NCBI RefSeq assembly: GCF_036688685.1
Contig: NZ_JAQQPS010000007.1
Location: forward strand, 1 to 64,000
DNA length: 64,000 nucleotides
Direction: 5' to 3'
Origin: JALYUM01 sp036688685
Lineage (GTDB): Bacteria > Pseudomonadota > Gammaproteobacteria > Burkholderiales > Burkholderiaceae_D
How positions within the stretch are numbered: the first letter of the stretch is position 1; each line of letters starts with the position of its first letter. The translations under genes and the position numbers were made by a program. The notes beneath the pieces are model-generated. The model saw only the letters and a program-made list of their open reading frames with translations, had not been told where the DNA came from and did not search any database. Shown here in pieces: positions 33,029-41,800 of the stretch.

Positions 33029-34993
33029 CTAGGTTCCCAACGGCGCGCCACAGACGCCGCAAACCTGTTCGTGCGCCAACCCAGGGTGACCGTGGGCGCA
33101 GCGCCGCACCAGGCCTGCCGCCAGCTGCGCCTGCGACGTCAACGCCGTCTTGTTGACGTCGTTCTGGATGGTCAGCAGGTCGAACTGGTGACGCCGGTCC
33201 TTGTCCACTTCCGCATCGCGGCGGGCGCCTGCTTCCCGCATGGCTTCCTGCGCCATGCGCTGCGCTTCCTGCGGCGTGACGCCGGCCTGCGCTGCCGCCA
33301 CCTGGGCCAGTGCGGCCAGTTGGCTGGCATCCATACCGGCGTGGACACGTGTTTTCAGGTAGTCGGCCAGCACAGCGGCATTCGGTGCCGGCGCCATGGC
33401 CAGCTTGGTTGCATCGTCTACCGCGCTCATGGCCTGCATGCGCGCCAGGTCGTGGCTGTGGACCGCATCCTGGCTGTCGCGCGCCATGGCGTGGCGGCGC
33501 TCGTCGCCGTCGAGCGCGATGTCGCTGGCGATGCGTTGCGAGCGGGCGTCCGCTTCGATCGTGCGCAGCAGCTTTTCGTGCTGGGCCAGGCTGTCGCGCT
33601 GACCGCCGCTGCGGCGCATGTCGCCCAGCTGCTGCGCGGTGGTTTCGTCCTCAACCGATGCCGCGCGTTCGGTCTCGCGCAGGCGCGCCTGGTGGGCGGC
33701 CGCGAGCAACGCGCGCCGGCCCTGGTATGCATCCTCCTCGATGTCATGCTCACGGCGCGCGGCGGCCACTTCCATCTCGCGCAGGCGCGCCAGCTCGGCG
33801 CGCTGGTGCGCGGCGTCGGCAATCCCGCCGGCCTGCTCGATCTTGTTCCTGATTTGCTGCTGCAGCACCTGGTGCGCGAAACGCTGCTGCGCCAGCTGGC
33901 GCGACTGCAGTTCGTCCTGGTGCGCCAGCGCCAGTTCGGCGTGCATATGGACTTCGGCCAGTTTACGCAAGTGCTGCCACTGCGTTTTCTCGTCGCCGCG
34001 CGCCAGGCTTTTCTGTGCCATCTCGTGTTCGAGTTCAGCCAGCACTTCCCCCGCGCCACGCTCGACCGCCTGTTTTTTGGTGGCCGAATCCATGATGCGC
34101 GCATACAGTTCGATCTCGCGCGCGCGCATGGCCTGGCTGCGCTCTGCGCTTTGCAGCGTCAGTTCGGCCTGCTCGATGGACGCATCGGCGCGCAGTTCCT
34201 GGCGGCGCTTGTCCAGGCGCGCGTCCTGCTCCGCGCGGCGGATGCGCTGCCATTCTTCGTCGTCGTACAGCTGTTCGAGGTTGCGCGCGTGCTCCACCTG
34301 CACCTGACGCTCGTCGGCGGCCAGCCACAGGCTGGCGACCTTGTCGCGGTTGGCGTCGAATTTATCGTGGCGCAGTTCGATCGTGTCGACCTGGGTGACG
34401 GCCAGGCCGAACTGGGCCAGGCGCAGTTTCAGGGCGGCCTGCAGGCGCTCGTCGAGTTGCGGGCGCAGCGCGCGGTTGGCGGCCATCTCGCGCAGCGAAC
34501 GGGCGCCCACGAATTCGGCCGCCAGCTGGCGCACGGACGGCGCCAGCAATTCGCGCAGCTGGGCGCTGGCCACCGTGCCCGGCGCGGTCATGAAGTGGCG
34601 CGCAAAGGCGGCGACGTTGTCGACCTGCACACTGATCGTCATGCGCGCGTCAACCAGTAAATGTTCGGAGGTGGCCAGCCCGCCAAAGCTGAACGACACC
34701 GGCAGCGCGCTGGTGCGGGTGATCAGGATCTCGGCATGGCCGTCGCGCAGCAGGTGATTGAGGCGCGTAAAAAAACCTTCGATTTCGTACTCGCCCTGAG
34801 GCACCTCGGTGGCCTGGTCGCCCTGCAGGATGTAGGCACGGGTGGTGGCCGGCACGCGCAGGGTTTTGACGAAGATGCCCGACAAGGCCGACACGCCAAA
34901 AAACACGGCCAGGTCGTCCGGGCCGGCGATCCAGCGGTTGTCCACCAGGACCGGGCTACCTCGTGCTGCGCCTGCATTTGCCATCTCGACCAT
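33029..34993 (-). CDS. SPFH-domain protein with long coiled coil and C-terminal zinc ribbon
   Basis: 654 residues from the ATG at 34993, the Met best placed behind GAGGGAG (the ATG just before it is also possible). Residues about 15-250 form an SPFH/Band-7-like domain (LRVPATTRAYILQGDQATEV, ARHFMTAPGTVASAQLRELL). A very long Ala/Glu/Gln/Arg-rich coiled coil spans about 255-560. The last 25 residues form a zinc ribbon (CAHGHPGLAHEQVCGVCG). The layout resembles the flotillin-like scaffold proteins that associate with kinases and zinc ribbons in bacterial stress loci. No N-terminal membrane segment is seen, so it may be cytosolic or peripheral. Likely a scaffold for the kinase encoded next. Confidence 0.75.
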   Translation of the reverse strand: MVEMANAGAARGSPVLVDNRWIAGPDDLAVFFGVSALSGIFVKTLRVPATTRAYILQGDQATEVPQGEYEIEGFFTRLNHLLRDGHAEILITRTSALPVSFSFGGLATSEHLLVDARMTISVQVDNVAAFARHFMTAPGTVASAQLRELLAPSVRQLAAEFVGARSLREMAANRALRPQLDERLQAALKLRLAQFGLAVTQVDTIELRHDKFDANRDKVASLWLAADERQVQVEHARNLEQLYDDEEWQRIRRAEQDARLDKRRQELRADASIEQAELTLQSAERSQAMRAREIELYARIMDSATKKQAVERGAGEVLAELEHEMAQKSLARGDEKTQWQHLRKLAEVHMHAELALAHQDELQSRQLAQQRFAHQVLQQQIRNKIEQAGGIADAAHQRAELARLREMEVAAARREHDIEEDAYQGRRALLAAAHQARLRETERAASVEDETTAQQLGDMRRSGGQRDSLAQHEKLLRTIEADARSQRIASDIALDGDERRHAMARDSQDAVHSHDLARMQAMSAVDDATKLAMAPAPNAAVLADYLKTRVHAGMDASQLAALAQVAAAQAGVTPQEAQRMAQEAMREAGARRDAEVDKDRRHQFDLLTIQNDVNKTALTSQAQLAAGLVRRCAHGHPGLAHEQVCGVCGAPLGT

Positions 34994-35102
34994 CATTGAC
35001 TCCCTCATTTCAAGCTGCGTCACCCTGCCGTTGCGGGCAGTACACGATTCTAGCAGGGGCGCCGCCTCAACACCCCCGGCACACCCGTCATTTTGTTTCT
35101 TT

Positions 35103-36083
35103 TCAGAAAATTCCGATTTGCGCGACACAGGCCAGGCTGGCGCCACGGGCGCGCACCGCATCGGCAAACTCTGGCGGCAGCATGGTCTGCCAGGCTTGCG
35201 GCAGCAAAATCCGGTCGCCCGGCGCGGCTTCGGCCGCGATCAGGGCGCATTTCGGCACTATCCCTTCGACCGTGTCGACCTGGCCCGTGTGCCAGCCATG
35301 CGAGGTACCCGAGGCGATGATGCGGCCGCGCGCCACATAGTCGCGCCCGCGCGCCAGCCGGTCGGCCAGCACCAGCGCCAGTTCGTACGAATTGCCCTGG
35401 AAGCGCTGCTGGCCAAACCTGATGGTGGTGCGCCAGCGCCCGGGGACGCAGCGGTCGAAATCGCGCGCCCCCAGCAGCGCCTGGCGCACTGCCAGCTGGC
35501 GCGTGACATCCAGGCCCGGGACGGTCACGGCGTCGTCGTCAAGGTCGCCCGCCAGCAGCGGATACACGCTGACCTCGACCCAGCACAGGCTGTCGTTGAT
35601 GCCGCCGCTGTGCAGCGGGAACCAGGCGCGCGCGCTCGACACCACGTGCGCCGCATCCGGCTGGCCGGTCAGCGCGCCCAGGTGCGCCATGCCGCCTGCG
35701 CCGCCGAGCAAGGCGGGCGGGTCGGCGTCGATGGTGTGGCCGTCGATACGGCCCAGCTGCCACTGGTCGGACCAACCGTTGGCGCACGGCTCGTTAAGGT
35801 GCACCAGGCCGCGCACCATCCGGTCGGCCAGCACGGCGGCGAGTTCCCAGTCACGCGTGCCGGGGTCGATGTCGATGCTCAGCACGACCTGATCGCGGCT
35901 GTCGATGCGCGGCTCGGTGTGGCGTGCCAGGCGCACCACCTGCTGCATGCGCTCGGCCAGCCCCGGCACGCCGCTGCACTTGACGTCGGCACGGCCGGCG
36001 CGCGGGCGCCGCGTCGCCGTGACGGTGGCAAAGCTGCCGTTGGCCAGCAGGCAGCGGCAGGCGGCACGATCGGGACAGTTCAT
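35103..36083 (-). CDS. Unknown protein with C-terminal Lon (S16)-like domain
   Basis: 326 residues from the ATG at 36083, overlapping the preceding stop (ATGA). After a short Cys-rich start (CPDRAACRC), residues about 215-305 match the Lon protease C-terminal fold: QGNSYELALVLADRLARG with Ser232 at the catalytic position, ARGRIIASGT, GQVDTVEGIVPK with Lys278 as the dyad lysine, and GDRILLPQAW. Residues about 66-150 contain a weaker copy (PGTRDWELAAVLADRMVRGL) lacking the Ser. No AAA+ domain is present. It could be a free-standing Lon-like protease or a binding domain; the family call is from pattern alone. Confidence 0.55.
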   Translation of the reverse strand: MNCPDRAACRCLLANGSFATVTATRRPRAGRADVKCSGVPGLAERMQQVVRLARHTEPRIDSRDQVVLSIDIDPGTRDWELAAVLADRMVRGLVHLNEPCANGWSDQWQLGRIDGHTIDADPPALLGGAGGMAHLGALTGQPDAAHVVSSARAWFPLHSGGINDSLCWVEVSVYPLLAGDLDDDAVTVPGLDVTRQLAVRQALLGARDFDRCVPGRWRTTIRFGQQRFQGNSYELALVLADRLARGRDYVARGRIIASGTSHGWHTGQVDTVEGIVPKCALIAAEAAPGDRILLPQAWQTMLPPEFADAVRARGASLACVAQIGIF

Positions 36084-37069
36084 GCGCTCTCCATGGCGCG
36101 GCGCCCGGCCAGCGCAGCTTCGAGATTGGCGGCGATCCGTTCGGCGTCGTCGAGCAGGTCGGCATTCGCCCTGGACCCGGCGCGGGCCAGCCAAGCCCAG
36201 GTTTCGTCCAGTGCATCCGTGGCGCACAGCGTGTGGCGCGCGCGGCGCTGCTGAGCACCGAGCGGCAAGGGCCGGGCGGGTGCGGCCAGTGCCAGTGCGG
36301 GCATCGTCAATACGGCCAGGCTGGCATGGTCGAAACGCTGCACCAGCGCCCTCTGGCGGGCAAACCCATCGACATCGAGCAGGCGCAGGCGGCTGGTCAC
36401 GACGGGTAGTTCGAGGAACAGGCGGCGCAGCGCGGCAGCGTCCGTGAGGCAAGCTGCCGGCTCCGGCAAGGGCGCAGTCACGAAGGCGCAAACGGGTACA
36501 TCGGCCAGCGCGCGTGCTGCCAGCAACGCGGCGTAATCGACCTGCCCGGCCAGGTCGACCGGGATGCACTCGTCGACGGTGACGCCGAAGCGCATGTACA
36601 GCAATTCATTGAGGCCGGCGCGAAACGCGTTCCATTCTTCCAGCAAGGTGCAGGGTGGCAGGTCGAGGTGGCCCTGCGCCAGTTCGCGCTGCAGGGCCGC
36701 ATCGAGTGCGGCACGAAAGGCGTCCAGCGCGACCGACTGCCCGCCTTCGCCGGCCAGGAATAAATCGAAGCGCTGCTGGGCAGCCAGCGGATCGGGACTG
36801 TCGACCACCACGCGCAGTTGCAGGCCAATTTCGGGCGCGGCCAAAAATGGCGTGAGAACCAGCTGGTACGGGCCGGGATGAAAACACCACGCGTGTCCAC
36901 CGGCCACGAGCGCCATGCGCGCGCCCTCTGCGAAGCGGCGCGTGCGACCGGCCGCATCGACCGCCACGCCCACGCAGCCGGGCGGCACCACGCCCACCAT
37001 GCGCGCGGCCATGACGGCGCCGCCCAGGGTGACGGGTGCGGGACGGCGCCGCTGGAACAGGTTTTTCAC
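36080..37069 (-). CDS. Divergent SPFH/virion-core-like protein
   Basis: 329 residues starting at a GTG at 37069 that overlaps the stop of the gene before it (GTGA). Residues about 20-180 resemble a compact SPFH/virion-core domain: VVPPGCVGVAVDAAGRTRRF, then a long helix with LDAFRAALDAALQRELAQGH and LLYMRFGVTVDECIPVDLAG. The remaining 150 residues are helical, with no known motif. Together with the larger SPFH protein downstream it may form a scaffold. The assignment is inference from the pattern. Confidence 0.5.
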   Translation of the reverse strand: MKNLFQRRRPAPVTLGGAVMAARMVGVVPPGCVGVAVDAAGRTRRFAEGARMALVAGGHAWCFHPGPYQLVLTPFLAAPEIGLQLRVVVDSPDPLAAQQRFDLFLAGEGGQSVALDAFRAALDAALQRELAQGHLDLPPCTLLEEWNAFRAGLNELLYMRFGVTVDECIPVDLAGQVDYAALLAARALADVPVCAFVTAPLPEPAACLTDAAALRRLFLELPVVTSRLRLLDVDGFARQRALVQRFDHASLAVLTMPALALAAPARPLPLGAQQRRARHTLCATDALDETWAWLARAGSRANADLLDDAERIAANLEAALAGRRAMESA

Positions 37070-37605
37070 GGCAGCGCTTCGACGGCGAACCCGGCGCCAC
37101 AATGCTGAAAGTGGTCGGCAGGCGCGCGCACGAACGGCCACGCGCTTTCGCATTCGCCATCGGCGTCAAGGCGGCCAGACAGCACCACCCCACCGGCGCC
37201 ATCGAGCACGCGCAGCATCGGCTGCGCGGCCAGCAGCTGGCGCGCGAACGGCGCCGCTGCGGCCAGTTGCAGGATTACGCGGCAAGCATCCGGGGCCTTG
37301 ATGAAGTGCAGTGTCCAGAAACCGTCGTCGGTGACCAGTTCATCCAGTGCAGCGCCACTGTCGGCGGCGCGCAGCATGCCGCGGCTGGCGCGCCAGGCGC
37401 CAGAGCGCTCGCCGACCAGCTGACGCAAGCGCCGGATCGTCAGGGGGGACGCCGCCAGCGCCGCTTTTTCAGCAGCCGACAGCGGCAGGCTGCCGTCGAT
37501 GGCTGCGCGCAGTACGGCATCGGCCAGCACCAGGCGGTCGTTGGCCACGGGCGCGACCAGCAGCGCCGCGCGCAGCTTGCGTTCGAATGGATCGTTCGGT
37601 GTCAT
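37066..37605 (-). CDS. Small hypothetical, partner of the HTH protein
   Basis: 179 residues. The start at 37605 overlaps the stop of the HTH gene (ATGA), and its own stop overlaps the next start, so it lies in a tightly coupled set. The N-terminal helices (LPLSAAEKAALAASPLTIRR) are reminiscent of anti-sigma type domains, and the C-terminal 90 residues are beta-rich (DGFWTLHFIKAPDACRVILQ). No membrane segment. Pairing with an HTH protein would fit a regulator/anti-regulator pair, but this is speculative. Confidence 0.5.
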   Translation of the reverse strand: MTPNDPFERKLRAALLVAPVANDRLVLADAVLRAAIDGSLPLSAAEKAALAASPLTIRRLRQLVGERSGAWRASRGMLRAADSGAALDELVTDDGFWTLHFIKAPDACRVILQLAAAAPFARQLLAAQPMLRVLDGAGGVVLSGRLDADGECESAWPFVRAPADHFQHCGAGFAVEALP

Positions 37606-38795
37606 GTGGTCTCCTTTTCGCGCGCCGCCTGCATCAGGCGGGCGATTGCCGCATCGCGGCGTTTTCTCAGGGTCGGCAGCGACACGCCGGCCAGCACGGC
37701 CAGCTGCTGCATCGTCGGCAACGCGCGCGTCGCCGGGTCGCACCAGGCGTCCGGATACACATCATCCTCCGGGCCGGTCAATTTCAGGTACACCGCCAGC
37801 CGCACCGGCAAGCCATCGTCCATCATCATGCGGGCCGCCCAGCTGTGCCGGTCTTCGGCCAGTTGCGCCATCTGGATAAAGCCGGGGGGCAGTGCAACAC
37901 TGGCGGCAACGGCGTCGCTGGCAGGGTCGAGCACCAGTGGCACGGTGTCGACGACGTCCATCGGCAGGTCGATCGGTTCCTGGCGCGCTTCCAGGATACG
38001 GTCCGGTGCGGGCGCCGTCTGTTCGGGCGCGGCCAGCACGCGCCAGTAGTCGTCCAGCCAGTCGGTGGCTTCACCGGCGTCGAGGCGCCAGTCGGCGTCG
38101 CGGTTGGCGGACAAGGCTTCGTACTCGGCGATTTCGGCCAGCATGACGCCGATCTTGGCCGGATTGTCTTTCAGCGCCTCGAAGCGCTTCGAGCGCGTGT
38201 GCAGCGGACCGCCGCACGACGCGCTCCAGCGCAGGACCCATTCGGGGCGGCACCCGGCAATCGACGTCATCTGGCGCACCTCGATCGGGGCAGCGAGTAC
38301 TTCGCGCCCGAGAATCGCACCCACCTGCAGCGCGTGGCTGCGCCAGTCGGCAAACAGGCGGGCAATCTCATGGTAGGCCGTGTCGAGCATGCGGTAGGCG
38401 TAGATGCGGTTCGGGCTGCACGCGCGCCCGCACGCGACCTGGTAGTTGTCCGAGTCGACCTTGTCGCGCAGCGTGGCATACATGTCGTTGACCTTCTTGC
38501 GCAGCAGCGCTTCGCCCGCATCGACCGGCAACGATGCCTGGAACTCGTCCCAGTCGCCGGGCCGCGCCTGCAATTCGTACAACAGCGTCAAAGCCAGGTC
38601 GCGCACGCTGTCGCCGTAGCTGTTGCCGGGACCGTCGAAGCGGCTGCCAACGCGGTACAAGGCCGCTGACATCTGCTCCACATACGCGTCGAGGCACAGC
38701 GCGGGGGCGGCAAAAGCGCCGAGCGAGCACTGGCCGAGCAGTTTGCGCACCTGCTCCCAACCGTGTTCCTGGTACCGGGTTCCCGGCAAACGCAT
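37602..38795 (-). CDS. Protein with C-terminal sigma-4-like helix-turn-helix
   Basis: 397 residues from the ATG at 38795 (GGGAG upstream, rather close). Most of the protein is helical and unrecognised, with Cys-containing stretches (GRACSPNRIYAYRMLDTAYH). The last 40 residues (LPTMQQLAVLAGVSLPTLRK) form a helix-turn-helix like sigma-70 region 4 or a bacterial replication/regulator HTH. It may couple locus output to transcription. It is the second gene of the operon, 68 bases after the PBP gene stop. Confidence 0.5.
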   Translation of the reverse strand: MRLPGTRYQEHGWEQVRKLLGQCSLGAFAAPALCLDAYVEQMSAALYRVGSRFDGPGNSYGDSVRDLALTLLYELQARPGDWDEFQASLPVDAGEALLRKKVNDMYATLRDKVDSDNYQVACGRACSPNRIYAYRMLDTAYHEIARLFADWRSHALQVGAILGREVLAAPIEVRQMTSIAGCRPEWVLRWSASCGGPLHTRSKRFEALKDNPAKIGVMLAEIAEYEALSANRDADWRLDAGEATDWLDDYWRVLAAPEQTAPAPDRILEARQEPIDLPMDVVDTVPLVLDPASDAVAASVALPPGFIQMAQLAEDRHSWAARMMMDDGLPVRLAVYLKLTGPEDDVYPDAWCDPATRALPTMQQLAVLAGVSLPTLRKRRDAAIARLMQAAREKETT

Positions 38796-38863
38796 AGGCT
38801 CCCTTCGACGGCGCCCGCGCACGGGCGAGCTGGTAAATTCATGCTACATCTTGCCATATCCAC

Positions 38864-41800
38864 TCAAGGGACAAGGCGTCCGTCAGAACCGGATTTCCCC
38901 TTCTTTTCCTGATTCTGCAGCATCGCCCGCAGCACGGCCGCGACAACCGGCGCCGCGTGGTCGCCGCCGCTCGCCTCCGAGTGGCTGACGAACGTGGCGA
39001 ACCCCAGCCGGTGGCGCTGGCCGGGCAGGCTGCCCGGCTCCAGCCAGCCAGTGAACCAGACCGTGGCGGTGGCGCCATCGCTGCCCGAGGCCGGCCCGGT
39101 TGGCGCGGTGCCGGTCTTGCCCGACAAGCCGCGCCGCACCAGCGCCAGTTCCGGCGCCCCGAAAGCATGGGCCGCCGTGCCGACGTCGACCACGCCCTTC
39201 ATGCCGGCGCGGATCCGGTCCAGCCGCACGCCCGTCGCGGGCGCGTCGGCGGCGACTGCCGGCCGGCCATCGAGGGCCAGCAACAGGCGTGGGGCCGGGA
39301 TGCGTCCCTGCCCGACAGCGGCGGCGGCCAGCGCCATCTGCAACGGCGTGGCCTGCATGCGCAGTCCAATGGCCATCTGGCGCAGTTCGTGGCGCGAGTG
39401 GATCGGGTCGATATGGGCAGCGCTGGTCTGCAAGGCATCCCACGCCGACCAGTTGAAATCATCAGGCAACAGGCCGCCATCGAGGCGCAGCTGCCGCTCG
39501 AAGCCGAGCCGGTGCGCCATGGCGACAATCGGCCGCACGCTCTCGAGCGCCGCCGGCTCAAGCCCGGCCAGGTCGGGGGCGCCGCCGGCGCCGCGTCCGA
39601 ACAGGCTGCGGTCGGACAGCTCGCCGGTCCAGGCGAACCAGGTATTCAAACTCCAGGTCAGCGCCTGCGCCATGCCAAGGCGCCCATCCTGGGCGCGCCG
39701 GCCCGCCAGCTGCTCGCGGTAGTTGGTGATGCGCGCCTGCCTGACGGCCGGGTCCCACGGATAGGCCGGCGCGTCGGTCTGAAAGGCGAAGCCGCGCGAG
39801 CGCGCCAGCCGGTCGATTTCTGCCAGCGGTATGCCATTCATGAGCGCGTCGAGTTGCGGGTCGCGCTGCGCGGCCAGCTCCAGGCCGAGCGCGCTGATCA
39901 CCTTGAAGCTTGACCCCGGACTCCGGTGGGCGCCGCCATCGTGCTGCAGCGCCGGCAGGCGCAAGGGACTGCGGGCCGGATCGAGCCGGTCGAAGTCGCG
40001 CACCTCGGCCCAGTTGGCGGCGTCGACCTGGCCCGTGCCGGCGCCAGCGGCAGCCAGCACGTCGCCGGTTTCCGTGTCAAGGATAACCATGCCGGCGTGG
40101 CGGCCGTCCGGCGCCGCCATGCCACCCGTGCAATGGCTGCCGTCCCAGCGGCCGCGGCGCATGCCAATGCAATCGAGCGCGCCCTGGCTGGCCGCCTGCA
40201 GCGCCAGGTCGAGCGTCAAGGTGGCGGCATGCGCGCCGCCGTCGCCCACCCGCCCCAGCATGCCCGCAATGCTGTTGGCCTGGTCGGCGCGGTAGCCCAG
40301 CAGCGGCGCCAGCCCCGCCGCGCTGGCAGCGGCGCTGGGTGCGCCGTCGCGCCACAAGGCGGCGCCGTTGCGGTCGACCAGGGTCACTGGCGCCAGGCTG
40401 GCGCGCGCCACGGTCGGGCGCGCAGCCATGCTTTGCCAGGCCAGTTTGCCCCCGGCCAGGCCGATGTGGCGGTAAGCCGCGTCGCCCGGCGCCGCCAGCG
40501 TTTGCATGGGCGCCACGTCCAGCCGCACGCTGGTGGCACCCGGCAGCAGCCCGAGGCGCAGTTCCTGGGCCGCATCGGCTGCCGGACACGCGCGCCCGGT
40601 GCAGGCCGGCTCGCTGGCCAGCAGCCGCGCGCCTGCTACCGAACCGACGCCACCGAGCACTATCAGGCGCAAGATTTCCGTGCCTTGCGCCGGCTGCGCC
40701 AGCGTGTAGGTCAAGCGCGCCGGGCCGGACCCGGGCCAGTCCTGGATCCGGCGCCAGGCATCCCAGCCCTGCGGCAGCTGGGCGAACAGGCGGGCGGCAG
40801 CGGCCGGCATCGTCTGCGCAACGGTGGCGGGCGCGCCACCCACGCTCGCTTGCCAGGTGCCGGCCAGCGCCTGCGGGCGCGTGCGCCATGCCAGCAGGCG
40901 CCGCTCACTATTAAACAGTTCCACCTGGGCGCGCACGAAATCGCCGTCGGCGCGGTGGTACAGCCGTTCGAGGCGTTTCAATGCGGCTGGATCGAGCGCC
41001 GTGTGCTCCCAACCGGCCAGCGCTGCGGCGCGCGCCGGCCCGGGCGCTGCGCGCCATGCGGCCAGGTCGCGCGGCGCCAGCATGATCAGGCCATCGGGGC
41101 CCAGGCGCAGCAGGCCGCCGGCGACCAATTGCGCGAACAAGGCCTGGTCTTCCAGCGCCGGCGCGGCCACCACCGGCACCTGGTAGCGCCCGGCCGGCAG
41201 CCAGGCAGTGTCGGTGACGGCGCCGTACGCCATCACCAGCGCCCGGCCCGCTAGCGCCGCCGCGGGACGCAGCAACTGCACCTGCAACTCGCCCGCGGCC
41301 GCACAGCTGGCACTGGCCCGGCGCTGCAGGCGCAGCGCCGCAGTTTGCCCGCCCGTCGTCCACAGCAGCCAGCCGTCGCGCCCGAGCGGCACCGATGCCG
41401 CCGCGCCCGACACGATGCGGCCGGCGCCGGCGTCGCCGATCCAGTGTACATTCTCCACCCCGGCCACGCCTTCCCAGCGCAGCCGCGCGGCCTTCGCCAC
41501 GCCACTTACTTCCACCCGCGGCGTCAGCGCGCCGGGCGCAGCCAGCACCACATTGCGCGGCGTGACACTGGTGCTGCCCGATGCATTGCGCGCGACCCAC
41601 GCCGCGACATCGCTGAACTGGTAACCGAGGCGCAGCGGCAGCAGGCGCCCGGTCGCGCTGTCGGCCATCTGGCTGCACAGGTCGATCCGCAGCGGCGCCT
41701 CGCTGCGCATGTTCGACGCAATCAGCAATGCCGCCGCGCCGCGCTGCTCGAGCGTGATGCCGGGCATGGCGGCGACCGTGAAGGCGGCGCCGGGCAAGGT

